Shown piece after piece: positions 28,003-37,642 of a stretch of 38,125 nt of DNA. The position numbers and the translations under genes are program-made. Below the pieces are notes generated by a model that saw only the letters and a program-made list of their open reading frames with translations, had not been told where the DNA came from and searched no databases. The stretch is taken from the NCBI GenBank assembly GCA_028714515.1, contig JAQTMF010000006.1:1-38125 (forward strand), given 5' to 3'. This DNA is from Chthoniobacteraceae bacterium. Its GTDB lineage: Bacteria > Verrucomicrobiota > Verrucomicrobiia > Chthoniobacterales > Chthoniobacteraceae. Each line of letters starts with the position of its first letter. The stretch's first letter is position 1.

Positions 28003-29256
28003 TTACTGGACCGAGGCGTCGAGGCAGACGGCCTCCTGCGTGCTGCGCACGTAGATATGGCCATTGCTGATGGCGGGAGTGGACCAGCATTTGCCCTGCA
28101 CGGTTTTGATGCGGGCCAGTTCCTTGTAGGCGTCGGCGGAGGGGTCGATGACCACGAGATCGCCGTTGTCGGCCAGCGCGAGCAATTTGCCGGAAGCGAG
28201 CACGACGTTGCCCTGGCCAAAGCCGGGCTGGGCCCAACGGACTTTGCCGGTGGCCATTTCGACGCACTTGAGCGGGCCGTTGCCCAGCGCGCGGAAGCCA
28301 TACATGCCGTAGAGGAAACCGTCTTTGCAGACGGGGGTGCTCCAGTGGTTGGCGGTCTCCGTGTTGCCGGGAGTCTGCCACAGCGCGGTGGCTTTGAACC
28401 CGGAGGCCTCCTTGGTAATCTTGCAGACGCCGCCGCCGACACCATAGGCGGCAGAGCAATATACCATGTCACCAGAGACCACGGGCGACGCGGCGGCGGA
28501 GGTGGAGTATTTATAGGGGAATTTCCACAGCAAGTTTCCATTTTTCACGGAGAGCGAAACCAGGCCGCTTTGACAGTAGAAGATGACTTGGCGTTCGCCA
28601 AGAATTGTCGCCACCACCGGAGTCGCATGGGTTATTTTTTCGCTTTCGACCTTCCAGGCGAGTTTTCCGGTTTTCTGTTCAAACGCAAGCAGGGATTGCC
28701 CCTCTCCTCCGCTCATCACAAATACGAGGCCGTCATCCACCACGGGGGAGGCGGCGCTGTTCCAGTGGATGTTGACCGCGCCGTATTCTTTCACCAGATC
28801 GTGGGTCCAGAGGGCCGAGCCGTCGTTCGTGTTCAGGGCGTGCAGGACGAGGTCGGGCGTCAAAACGAAGACAGCCCCGTCGCTGATGGTTGGCGTGGAA
28901 CGGGGGCCGTCGCCCTGTCCGCCGCCGTCATACCCCTTGCCGAGGGCGACATCCGCCGCCCAACGTTCTTGGCCGGTCGCGGCGTCGAGGGCCAGGCAGA
29001 TTTCGCGCGGTGCGCCGTTGATCTCCCGGACGGCCTGGGTGACGGCCAGCCCGCCGCTGACGGCGATGGAGCTGAAGCCGGTGTTGACGGGGACTTTCCA
29101 GAGCACCTTGGGCGCGGCGGTCCCCCAGTCGAGGGCGAGTGTTTCGGTGGAAATGCCGTCCTGGTTGGCGCCGCGATAGCAGGGCCAGTCGGCGGCTTGA
29201 ACGGCGGGAGAGAGAAGGCAGAGGCCGAGGAATAAGAAGGTAGAGAGACGTTTCAT
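28003..29256 (-). CDS. PQQ-like beta-propeller repeat protein, secreted
   Basis: Signal peptide MKRLSTFLFLGLCLLSPAVQA; ADWPCYRGANQDGIS; repeated propeller blades (LDAATGQERWAADV, FEQKTGKLAWKVES, VKNGNLLWKFPY). Confidence 0.88.
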   Translation of the reverse strand: MKRLSTFLFLGLCLLSPAVQAADWPCYRGANQDGISTETLALDWGTAAPKVLWKVPVNTGFSSIAVSGGLAVTQAVREINGAPREICLALDAATGQERWAADVALGKGYDGGGQGDGPRSTPTISDGAVFVLTPDLVLHALNTNDGSALWTHDLVKEYGAVNIHWNSAASPVVDDGLVFVMSGGEGQSLLAFEQKTGKLAWKVESEKITHATPVVATILGERQVIFYCQSGLVSLSVKNGNLLWKFPYKYSTSAAASPVVSGDMVYCSAAYGVGGGVCKITKEASGFKATALWQTPGNTETANHWSTPVCKDGFLYGMYGFRALGNGPLKCVEMATGKVRWAQPGFGQGNVVLASGKLLALADNGDLVVIDPSADAYKELARIKTVQGKCWSTPAISNGHIYVRSTQEAVCLDASVQ

Positions 29257-29360
29257 ACGGAAAAACGCAAAAGAAGTGCTTGGGTACAATCCATCGCGAA
29301 CCCAGGAACGATGCGCCATGGGTTCCTTATCGTAGGGGGACGCCCCTCAGGAGACAAGAT

Positions 29361-29957
29361 TCATTCTTCCGCGGCGAATTGCAGGCGCTTGCCGACGATG
29401 CGGCGAAGCACGAAAAGGGCGGCGAAGAGAGCGCATACCCCCAGGACGGTGAGAACTTTGAGGGCGGGGGAACTGTTGACTTCGCTGAGCTGCTTACCCG
29501 CCGAGCCCATGCAGACGAAGACGATTTCCCCGGGGAGCATGCCGAGGATGGTGGCAAAAAGGTAATGGGCGAAGGGGACGTTGGTGAGGCCGTAGGCGAA
29601 GTTGGAAACGCCGAAGGGGATGGGGCAAAGCCGCAGGAGGCCGATGATTTTCCACCCTTCGCGGTGGATGGCCTGGTCGATGAGTACGAATTTGGGGTTG
29701 CGGTTCAGGAATTTCGCCACCCGTTTCCGGGCCACGTAGCGGCTGAAGAGGAAGCCGACGGCCGCCCCCAGGGTGGACCCGGCGATGATGCCCGCCAGGC
29801 CGCCGGGGATGCCAAAGAGGAGCCCCGCGGCGACGGCAAAAGGAATCAACGGGAGGCCGAAGAGGCTCAAGCCCGCCAGGGAGAGGATGAAGATGACGCC
29901 CCCCAGGAGGCCCATGCCTCCCAGGCTGTGCAGATAGGTTTCAAGCCACGGCGTCAT
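29361..29957 (-). CDS. TVP38/TMEM64 (VTT/SNARE-associated) family membrane protein
   Basis: GIPGGLAGIIAGSTLGAAVGFLFSRYVARKRV; LLRLCPIPFGVSNFAYGLTNVPFAHYLFATILGMLPGEIVFVCMGS. Confidence 0.87.
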   Translation of the reverse strand: MTPWLETYLHSLGGMGLLGGVIFILSLAGLSLFGLPLIPFAVAAGLLFGIPGGLAGIIAGSTLGAAVGFLFSRYVARKRVAKFLNRNPKFVLIDQAIHREGWKIIGLLRLCPIPFGVSNFAYGLTNVPFAHYLFATILGMLPGEIVFVCMGSAGKQLSEVNSSPALKVLTVLGVCALFAALFVLRRIVGKRLQFAAEE

Positions 29958-29969
29958 CGGCTGGGTGTT

Positions 29970-30003
29970 CCGTTCCCCGTATTAGCGGGGAACGGGATTT
30001 TTT
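29970..30003 (+). terminator. Terminator-like hairpin followed by a T-tract on the + strand
   Basis: CCGTTCCCCG-tattag-CGGGGAACGG then gattttttc; perfect 10-bp stem. Confidence 0.5.
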
Positions 30004-30996
30004 CTAAGCGTGCCAGCTCTTGAGAAGGCGCAGGTAGTTGGCGCGCTCGAACGCGGTGGCGTCCGGGCAATGTTTCAGGTTCATGGTGCCGCGCATCTGG
30101 GCGAGCGACTCGTATTCGTGCTCTTCGAGCCACGTGGAGAGGCCGGCAAGAACGGCGGCGAGGTGATCCGGCCCGTTTTTCAACAAGGCGGAGACCATCT
30201 GGACCGCGTGCGCCCCGGCCATGATGGCGCGGACGGCGTCCTCGGCCGTGTGCACGCCGCCGGTGGCCGCGTAGGAGGTGTCCACCTGGGCGCTCAGGAC
30301 GGCCAGCCAGCGCAGGCGCAGCCGGAGTTCGGAGGAGGTGGAGAGTTCCAGGACGGAGTCGGTGTCGAGGTCTTCGATGTTGATGTCGGGCTGGTAGAAG
30401 CGGTTGAACAGGACGACGCCGTTGGCTCCCGCCTCCTTCACGCGGCTCACAAAGTTGGGCAGCGAGGAGAAGAAGGGCGAGAGTTTGACGGCCAGCGGGA
30501 TGCGGACTTCCTTGCGGATGGCCGCGATGAGGTCCAGGGCCCGCTGTTCGATCTCGGCTCCGGTCCGGCACGGATCGGAGGGGAGGTCGTAGTAGTTGAG
30601 TTCCAGGGCGTCGGCCCCGGCCTGTTCGATCAGTTTGGCGTGCCCCGTCCACCCCCCCGGCGTGGTGCCGTTGAGGGAGGCGATGACGGGGACGCTGACG
30701 GTCGCTTTGATTTTCCCAATCAGCTCCAGGTATTCCTCGCTGGTTTCCTCGAAGTCTTCCTCGTTGGGGAGGTAGGTGGTGGCTTCGGCGAAGCTCTCGT
30801 TGTGAGATTCCACGTCGCGCTCCACGGTCTCGTGTTCCAGTTCAAGCTGCTCCTCAAAGAGGGAGTGCATGACGATGGCGGCGGCGCCGGCGTCTTCCAA
30901 GCGGCGCACGGTGTCGAGGTCATCCCCCAGGGGGGAGGCCCCTGGCATGAGCGGGTTTTTCAGTTTAAGACCGAGGTATTCTGTGGCGAGGTTCAT
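30004..30996 (-). CDS. Dihydroorotate dehydrogenase-like FMN protein
   Basis: MNLATEYLGLKLKNPLMPGASPLGDDLDTVRRLEDAGAAAIVMHSLFEEQ; VPVIASLNGTTPGGWTGHAKLIEQAGADALELNYYDLPSD; PLAVKLSPFFSSLPNFVSRVKEAGANGVVLFNRF. Confidence 0.87.
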   Translation of the reverse strand: MNLATEYLGLKLKNPLMPGASPLGDDLDTVRRLEDAGAAAIVMHSLFEEQLELEHETVERDVESHNESFAEATTYLPNEEDFEETSEEYLELIGKIKATVSVPVIASLNGTTPGGWTGHAKLIEQAGADALELNYYDLPSDPCRTGAEIEQRALDLIAAIRKEVRIPLAVKLSPFFSSLPNFVSRVKEAGANGVVLFNRFYQPDINIEDLDTDSVLELSTSSELRLRLRWLAVLSAQVDTSYAATGGVHTAEDAVRAIMAGAHAVQMVSALLKNGPDHLAAVLAGLSTWLEEHEYESLAQMRGTMNLKHCPDATAFERANYLRLLKSWHA

Positions 30997-31037
30997 GGTG
31001 CTTGTAGGATCCTTCTAAGTTCCGTTTCGGCGGGGGG

Positions 31038-34000
31038 CTACTTGGCGGCTCCCTCGGCGGCTAGCTTCTGGTAAAGGGCGAGACGGGCTTCGACTTGCTC
31101 CTGCGCGGCGGCCTCGAAGGCGGCCACTTTTTCGGGCTTCATCTTGAAGCGCAGTTCGTTGCGCAGGTATTCGCCGACGCGGACTTTGGGCGCGGGGCTG
31201 TCGAGTTGCAGGGCCGGTTTGCCCTCGGCCGAACGGCGCGGGTCAAAGCGGTAGAGCGGCCAAATACCGGATTCCACGGCCAGGCGTTGCTGGTCGAGGC
31301 CGCGGCTCAGCGCGTAGCCATGGGCGATGCAATGGCTGTAGGCGATGATGAGCGAAGGCCCGGCGTAACTCTCGGCTTCCTCGAAGACTTTGACGGTGTG
31401 GGCGTCTTTGGCGCCGAAGGCGACGCGGCCGACGTAGATGTTGCCGTAGCTCATGGCCATCATGCCGATGTCTTTCTTCGGACGGTTTTTCCCGGCCATG
31501 GCGAACTTCGCGGTCGCGCCGAACGGGGTCGACTTGGACATCTGGCCGCCGGTGTTGGAGTAGACTTCGGTGTCGAGGATGAGGATATTGATATCCGCGC
31601 CGGTGGAGAGGACGTGGTCCACGCCGCCGTAGCCGATGTCGTAGGCCCAGCCGTCGCCGCCGAGGATCCAGGTGCTCTTGCGCACGAGGTAGTCGGCCAC
31701 GTCGGCGAGCCGCCGGGCTTCCAGGGTGCCGAGGCCGCCGAGGCGCTCGCGCAGGGCGCTGACGCGCTCGCGCTGGGCTGCGATGGTGGCTTCGTCGCGG
31801 TTGGCGGTGGCATTCAGGATTTCCGTCGTCAGGTCGTCACCCACTTGCGGGGCGAGTTTGGCGAGGAGTTCCCGTGCGATGGAGGTCTGTTTGTCGATGG
31901 CGAAGCGGAAGCCGAGGCCGTATTCCGCGTTGTCCTCGAAGAGGGAGTTGGACCACGCCGGGCCGCGGCCGTTCTGGTCGACGGTATACGGGGTGGTGGG
32001 CAGGTTGCCGCCGTAGATGGAGGAGCAGCCGGTGGCGTTGGCAACGACCAGGCGGTCGCCGAAGAGCTGGGTGAGCAGCTTGATGTAGGGCGTCTCGCCG
32101 CAGCCGGTGCAGGCTCCGGAGTATTCAAAGAGCGGCTTCGCGAACTGGCTGGTCTTGACGTCGGCCTTGATTTCGGTGCGCGACGGCTGGGGCAGGTCGA
32201 GGAAGAAGGCGTATTGCGCGGCTTCCTTTTGCCGCTCGGGGATGACCGTCATGGTCAGCGCCTTGTGGCTCGGGTCGGTCTTGGACTTGGCCGGGCAGAC
32301 CGAGGCGCAGAGGGTGCAGCCGGTGCAGTCTTCCGGGGCGACCTGGATGGTGAAGCTGTGGCCTTCCACGCCGCGGAATTTGGTGGATTGGAAGCCTTCC
32401 GGCGCGTTGGCCAGGAGTTCGCTCGGGTAATGCTTGGAGCGGATGGAGGCGTGCGGGCAGACGAAGGCGCACTTGTTGCACTGGATACAGATGCTGGAAT
32501 CCCAAACCGGCAGGCGGTCGGCGATGTTCCGTTTCTCCCACTGGGTGGTGCCCACCGGCCAGGTGCCGTCGGCGACAAAGGCGCTGGAGGGCAGGTCGTC
32601 GCCTTTCCCTTCCATGATGGTGGCGGTGATGCGCTTGACGAAGTCCGGCGCGGCGTCGGGCACTTGCGGGGGCCGGGGGTGGCCGTTGAGGCACCCGGCG
32701 GGAACGGTGACTTGGTGCAACCCGGCGAGGGCCGCGTCCACGGCGGCAAAGTTCTGGGCCACGACGGCCTCGCCCTTGCGGCCGTAGGTCTTCTTGATGG
32801 CTTTCTTGATCTGCTCGATGGCTTCGTCGCGCGGCAGGACGCCGGAGATCGCGAAGAAGCAGGTCTGCATGATGGTGTTGGTGCGGTTGCCGGCTCCGGC
32901 GGCGCGGGCCACGGCGGCGGCGTCGATCACGTAGAAGCGCAGCTCTTTCTCCACGATCTCTTTTTGCACTTCCAGGGGCAGGTGCTCCCAGACGGTGTCG
33001 GCGGAGTGCGGGGAGTTGAGCAGGAAGACGCCTTTCGGGGCGGCATAGCCGAGAACGTCGAATTTCTCGATGAAGGTGGCCATGGAGCAGGCGACGAAAC
33101 CGGCCTGCTTGATGAGGTAGTGGGCGGCGATGGGGCGCGGCCCGAAGCGCAGGTGCGAGATGGTCATCGCGCCCGATTTCTTCGAGTCGTAAACGAAGTA
33201 GCCCTGGGCGTAGTTGCTGGTTTCCTCGCCGATGATTTTGATGGAGTTCTTGTTCGCGCCCACGGTGCCGTCAGCGCCGAGGCCGAAGAAGACGCAACGC
33301 ATGACGTCGTCGGCTTCGTGGTCGAACTTCGGATCGTAGGCCAGCGAGGTGCCGGTGAGGTCGTCGTTGATGCCGACGGTGAAGTGTTTTTTGGGCCGCT
33401 CGGCTTTGAGTTCGTCGTAGATGGCTTTGGCCATGGCGGGGTCGAATTCCTTGGACCCGAGGCCGTAACGGCCGCCGATGACGACGGGTTCGCAGGCGAA
33501 CTGGCTGAGGTTGTCCTGGCGGGCTTCGGCCAGCGCGGCGACTACGTCGAGGTAGAGGGGTTCGCCAAGGCTGCCGGGCTCCTTGGTGCGGTCGAGGACG
33601 GCGATGCTCTTGACGGTGGCCGGGATGACTTTGATGAAGGCTTCGACGCTGAAGGGGCGGTAGAGGCGGACTTTGACGACGCCGGTTTTTTCGCCGTGGG
33701 CGTTAAGCCACTCGGAGGTTTCCTCGGCGGTTTCGGCGCCGGAACCGATGGCGACGACGATGCGGTCGGCTTCGGGGTGGCCGACATAATCAAAGAGGTG
33801 GTATTGGCGGCCGGTGAGCTTGGCGAATTTGTCCATCAGCCCTTGCACGACGCCGGGAACGGCGTTGTAGAAGGGGTTGCAGGCTTCGCGGGCCTGGAAG
33901 TAGACATCCGGGTTTTGAGCGGTGCCGCGGATGGAGGGGCGGTCGGGCGTGAGCGCGCGGTTGCGGAAGGCGGTGATGGCCTCCTCGTCGATCATGGCGC

Positions 34001-34607
34001 GCAGGGTGTCGTCGTCGAGAAGGTTGATCTTGGAGATTTCGTGGGAAGTGCGGAACCCGTCAAAGAAATGCATGAAGGGCACGCGGGTGTCGAAGGTGGC
34101 GGCATGGGAGATGCACGCCATGTCCTGGGCTTCCTGGACGGAATTGGAGGCGGTCATGGCGAAGCCGGTCTGGCGGCAGGCCATGACGTCGGATTGATCG
34201 CCGAAGATGGAAAGCGCATGGGTGGCCAGAGCGCGCGCGGTGACGTGGAAGCAGAAGGGAAGCAGCTCGCCCGCGATCTTGTACATGTTGGGGATCATCA
34301 GGAGGAGCCCCTGGGAAGCGGTGAACGTGGTGGTCAGCGCGCCGGAGTTGAGCATGCCGTGCACGGCGCCCGCCACACCCGCTTCGGATTGCATTTCCAC
34401 CAGGCCCGGCACGGTGTTCCAGAGATTCAGGCGGCCTTTGGTGGACCACTCATCGCACGACTCCGCCATGGGCGAAGAAGGCGTAATCGGATAGATGGCA
34501 ATAGTTTCACTCAGACGGTAAGCCACCGAGGCCACGGCTTCGTTTGCGTCGAGGGTTGCGATTTTGGGGGACAGCACGGCGGTGCCCTGCTCTTGATTAG
34601 CGCTCAT
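31038..34607 (-). CDS. nifJ: Pyruvate:ferredoxin (flavodoxin) oxidoreductase
   Basis: DANEAVASVAYRLSETIAIYPITPSSPMAE; two 4Fe-4S motifs CIQCNKCAFVCP and CTGCTLCASVCP; TPP domain GACTGCGETPYIKLLTQLFGDRLVVANATGCSSIYGGNLP and GDGWAYDIGYGGVDHVL. Confidence 0.96.
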   Translation of the reverse strand: MSANQEQGTAVLSPKIATLDANEAVASVAYRLSETIAIYPITPSSPMAESCDEWSTKGRLNLWNTVPGLVEMQSEAGVAGAVHGMLNSGALTTTFTASQGLLLMIPNMYKIAGELLPFCFHVTARALATHALSIFGDQSDVMACRQTGFAMTASNSVQEAQDMACISHAATFDTRVPFMHFFDGFRTSHEISKINLLDDDTLRAMIDEEAITAFRNRALTPDRPSIRGTAQNPDVYFQAREACNPFYNAVPGVVQGLMDKFAKLTGRQYHLFDYVGHPEADRIVVAIGSGAETAEETSEWLNAHGEKTGVVKVRLYRPFSVEAFIKVIPATVKSIAVLDRTKEPGSLGEPLYLDVVAALAEARQDNLSQFACEPVVIGGRYGLGSKEFDPAMAKAIYDELKAERPKKHFTVGINDDLTGTSLAYDPKFDHEADDVMRCVFFGLGADGTVGANKNSIKIIGEETSNYAQGYFVYDSKKSGAMTISHLRFGPRPIAAHYLIKQAGFVACSMATFIEKFDVLGYAAPKGVFLLNSPHSADTVWEHLPLEVQKEIVEKELRFYVIDAAAVARAAGAGNRTNTIMQTCFFAISGVLPRDEAIEQIKKAIKKTYGRKGEAVVAQNFAAVDAALAGLHQVTVPAGCLNGHPRPPQVPDAAPDFVKRITATIMEGKGDDLPSSAFVADGTWPVGTTQWEKRNIADRLPVWDSSICIQCNKCAFVCPHASIRSKHYPSELLANAPEGFQSTKFRGVEGHSFTIQVAPEDCTGCTLCASVCPAKSKTDPSHKALTMTVIPERQKEAAQYAFFLDLPQPSRTEIKADVKTSQFAKPLFEYSGACTGCGETPYIKLLTQLFGDRLVVANATGCSSIYGGNLPTTPYTVDQNGRGPAWSNSLFEDNAEYGLGFRFAIDKQTSIARELLAKLAPQVGDDLTTEILNATANRDEATIAAQRERVSALRERLGGLGTLEARRLADVADYLVRKSTWILGGDGWAYDIGYGGVDHVLSTGADINILILDTEVYSNTGGQMSKSTPFGATAKFAMAGKNRPKKDIGMMAMSYGNIYVGRVAFGAKDAHTVKVFEEAESYAGPSLIIAYSHCIAHGYALSRGLDQQRLAVESGIWPLYRFDPRRSAEGKPALQLDSPAPKVRVGEYLRNELRFKMKPEKVAAFEAAAQEQVEARLALYQKLAAEGAAK

Positions 34608-34730
34608 TCCCTTACTCAATCGCAAAGCGAGCCGCGGGGCTGCCCTCCGATTGGCATTCCCTGCCCATGGGTTGGCGGCGGTGTGGGAACCGCCCCGCCA
34701 AAGTCTCTTTCCGATGCAAGGGGTGATCGC

Positions 34731-34763
34731 CAAAAAAAACCGGAAGGGCGAGCCCTTCCGGTT
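34731..34763 (-). terminator. Rho-independent terminator downstream of the wza-like gene
   Basis: Minus strand reads AACCGGAAGGGC-tc-GCCCTTCCGGTT followed by TTTTTTTT; perfect 12-bp stem. Confidence 0.88.
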
Positions 34764-34788
34764 CTCTCGTAATGCTGTTTCGTGCCGC

Positions 34789-35364
34789 CTACCAGGAGAA
34801 GGTGCCTGCCTGCGGGACGACGATTTGGTCGCCCGGCAGCACTTTGATGTCCACGGAAGGGTCTTTGGAGATCTTTGTCGTGTCGACGACCTGCACTTTG
34901 CCGCCCCGCACGAGTTTGACGTGCTTTTTGTCGGCGAAGTCGGTGAACCCGCCCGCCCCGGCGATGGAACTCATCACGGTGAGGTCGGCGGTATAGGTGA
35001 GCCGCCCGCTGGAACGGACTTCCCCGCTGACGTTGACGAGCCGGAAGTTGGACTGGACCGTGACGGTGACGGTGGGGTTGGTGAAGATCTTCTCCGACCT
35101 CAGCTTGCCCTCGATGAGCTGCTGCGCCTGGGAGGCGTCCAGCCCGGTCACTTTGACCTTGCCGATGTAGGCGATGTTGAGCATCCCCCCGTCGTCCACC
35201 GTCTGGGTGGCGCTGATGGCGCTGATTTCCTCGGGAGGAACGCCGGAGAGCCGGATATCCAGGGTGTCGCCGGCCCGAATGGTGGCTTGCTGGGCAAGGC
35301 AGGCCGGGCCGCCGAGGAGAAACGCGAGCAGCAGGGCTGCGCAGAAGGAGAGCAAGGGTTTCAT
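34789..35364 (-). CDS. Short Wza-like polysaccharide biosynthesis/export protein
   Basis: Signal peptide MKPLLSFCAALLLAFLLGGPACLA; ATIRAGDTLDIRLSGVPPEE; GMLNIAYIGKVKVTGLDASQAQQLIEGKL; VNVSGEVRSSGRLTYTADLTVMSSIAGAGGFTDFA; VLPGDQIVVPQ. Confidence 0.87.
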   Translation of the reverse strand: MKPLLSFCAALLLAFLLGGPACLAQQATIRAGDTLDIRLSGVPPEEISAISATQTVDDGGMLNIAYIGKVKVTGLDASQAQQLIEGKLRSEKIFTNPTVTVTVQSNFRLVNVSGEVRSSGRLTYTADLTVMSSIAGAGGFTDFADKKHVKLVRGGKVQVVDTTKISKDPSVDIKVLPGDQIVVPQAGTFSW

Positions 35365-35366
35365 GC

Positions 35367-37520
35367 TTAGTAGTCTCCGGGTTGCAGCGGCTCCGCCGCC
35401 GAATTTCCGGCCACGCCATGGAGGGCGGGTTTGCGTTTCCGGCGTTCGGCGTCCGGGGTATAGTAGTCGTAGTACTGCGTGTAGTACTGGTAGCTGCTGT
35501 CGTGCTTGGTTTCGACGTTGTTGAGGACGATGCCCAGGAGATGGCCGCCGACGTTTTCCACGGCCCCTTTGACGCGCTGGAGCATGGAGCGCGGGAACCG
35601 GCGGTATTGGACGACCATGATGGCGATGTCCACTTCGCTGGCGAGAATGGCCGCGTCGCTGACGCCCAGGATGGGGGGGGAGTCGAAGAAGATGAGGTCG
35701 TAGTGGTTCCTCACGGCGGCGATCAGGTCGATCATGCTCTGCGAGTTGAGGATGCCGACGGCGTCGTCGGGGAGGTTGCCGCTGGGCAGGAAGGAGAGGT
35801 TGGGCAGGCTGGTCTGGATGATGCATTCCTCCAGGCTGCGCGCGCCGGTGAGGACGTCGGTGAGGCCGACTTCGTAATCGACGTCAAAGAAGGTGTGCTG
35901 GGAGGGGCGGCGCAAGTCGGCGTCGACGATGAGGACGTTGTAGCCGCCCTTGGCGTAGGTGACGGCCAGGTTGTTAAGGGTGGTGGACTTGCCTTCGCCC
36001 GGACCGCCGGAAACGAGCGTCATGGTTTTGGCGTTCGGGTTGCGGCTGTTGAATTCGATGTTGGTGCGCAGGATCCGGTAGGCTTCGGCGTCGGCGGTAT
36101 CGCCCTGGATTTTAAACAGGGAGGTAATGCCCTTGGGGATGACAGCCAGGACGGGGGCTTTCAGGTAGTGCTCCACGTCGTCGAGGGTTTTGACGCTGGT
36201 GTCGAGATACTCGATGAAGAAGGCCAGCATCACGCCGAAGAAGAGGCCGATGAAGATGGCGACGCCCATAATCCGCAGGACGTAGGGCTTGGCGGGGTAG
36301 ACGGCCGGTTCGGCTTTTTCCCAGATCTTGGCCGGGACAACGGTCATTTTCAACTGGACCATCTGGGTGGAGAGGCGCCGCTCGGCCTCTTCCAATACGC
36401 GCTTGGATTTCAGGTAGTCGCTTTTGACGTTGATGTATTCCTGGCTCAGGTTGTTGGCGGCGTTGAGCCCCGCCTTGACCTGCTCCATTTTCGTCTTGAG
36501 CTCGGGCAGGCTGGCCTCGGCGACGCCGAGCTTGATGTTCAGGGAGTTGCGCACGCCGGCAATGGCGTCGCTGAGTTGCTTGGAGAAGACTTCTTTTTGG
36601 GCGCGCAGGGCCTTGATCCGCGGGTGGTTTTCGCCCAGGCCGCTATTGAGGAGCCGGGCGTCTTCGGAGGTGGTCTCCTGAAGCTGCGGCAGGACCTTGG
36701 AGATGGTCGGGTCCTGGATGTCGAGGGAGGGCAGCGCGACCATGAACTCCTCCGGCTTGAGCTTGGAGGTTTGCTCCAACTGCGCCTTCAGTTCGGTGAT
36801 GCGGCTTTTCAGCTCGTTGTAGCGGGTTTCGTCGGCGTTGACGATGTTCTGCGCCGTGTTCTGGTTCAGTTCGAACGACTCCGGGTTGGGATCGACAATT
36901 TTGTCCCGGTCGCGGATCGTCTGCATCTTGAGCTGCGTGGAATCGACCTTTTTGTGCTCGGCGATGACTTCCTCACGCAGTTGGGCCAGGGCGGCGTCGC
37001 GAATCTGCAATTGGTCGTCGCGCCGGACGGTCTGGTAGACGACCGCGACGGTATTGGCGATGCTGGCCGCTTCGGCGCGGTCGGTGGAGAAGACGCCGAT
37101 TTCGATGAGATCGGTGTTCCGGACGGTGTTCAGCTTCATCTGCCCGAGCAGGCGGTTGTAGGCTTCCTCCTTGGGCAGAATGTTGCCGCCTTCCTGGCCG
37201 CTCCACGTTTCGACCAGCTTCAGGTTATCGATTACGGGGTAGAGGATTTCCTTGCTCTGGATGATCTGGAATTGGGTCGGCTGGAGGTTCGGGTCCCGGC
37301 TGGGGCGGAAGGCCTCGCCGCCGCCAAACACGTCGATACCGTTGTCGTCCGGTTTCACCTCCATGACGACGCGGGAATAGAACTGGCGCGGCAGGAAGAA
37401 GCAGGTGACGCCGGCGGTGGCCAGCACAAGGCAGAAGGTGATGACCAGGATCGCCCAGCGGACACGAATGACGCGCCAATAGTCGAGAAAATGCAATTTT
37501 ACTTCGCTGGTGTCATTCAT
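35367..37520 (-). CDS. Wzc-like polysaccharide copolymerase fused to BY-type tyrosine kinase
   Basis: N-terminal Wzz TM; long coiled region; SGGPGEGKSTTLNNLAVTYAKGGYNVLIVDADLRRPSQH (Walker A/A'); FDSPPILGVSDAAIL; C-terminal Tyr cluster YQYYTQYYDYYTPDAERR. Confidence 0.93.
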   Translation of the reverse strand: MNDTSEVKLHFLDYWRVIRVRWAILVITFCLVLATAGVTCFFLPRQFYSRVVMEVKPDDNGIDVFGGGEAFRPSRDPNLQPTQFQIIQSKEILYPVIDNLKLVETWSGQEGGNILPKEEAYNRLLGQMKLNTVRNTDLIEIGVFSTDRAEAASIANTVAVVYQTVRRDDQLQIRDAALAQLREEVIAEHKKVDSTQLKMQTIRDRDKIVDPNPESFELNQNTAQNIVNADETRYNELKSRITELKAQLEQTSKLKPEEFMVALPSLDIQDPTISKVLPQLQETTSEDARLLNSGLGENHPRIKALRAQKEVFSKQLSDAIAGVRNSLNIKLGVAEASLPELKTKMEQVKAGLNAANNLSQEYINVKSDYLKSKRVLEEAERRLSTQMVQLKMTVVPAKIWEKAEPAVYPAKPYVLRIMGVAIFIGLFFGVMLAFFIEYLDTSVKTLDDVEHYLKAPVLAVIPKGITSLFKIQGDTADAEAYRILRTNIEFNSRNPNAKTMTLVSGGPGEGKSTTLNNLAVTYAKGGYNVLIVDADLRRPSQHTFFDVDYEVGLTDVLTGARSLEECIIQTSLPNLSFLPSGNLPDDAVGILNSQSMIDLIAAVRNHYDLIFFDSPPILGVSDAAILASEVDIAIMVVQYRRFPRSMLQRVKGAVENVGGHLLGIVLNNVETKHDSSYQYYTQYYDYYTPDAERRKRKPALHGVAGNSAAEPLQPGDY

Positions 37521-37642
37521 ATCAAAGAGGGAGCTGGGAACGGGTTGGAGAGAAAGCCGAGGGACATTACGTTCTACAACCGGTTATGCAAGGCACACTT
37601 TTCCCCAGCTAAAAGAAAAAGAAAGACGACCGCTCCCGGCGC

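Noticed and set aside
28003-29256. PQQ-propeller considered as part of a novel dehydrogenase
   Set aside because: No cytochrome motif (CxxCH) or dehydrogenase partner nearby. Such BamB/PQQ-like propellers are common secreted proteins in related bacteria.
31095-34772. 1225-aa + strand ORF antisense to nifJ
   Set aside because: Low-complexity V/G/D/E/A-rich composition typical of the reverse frame of a high-GC gene; the opposite strand encodes an unambiguous PFOR.
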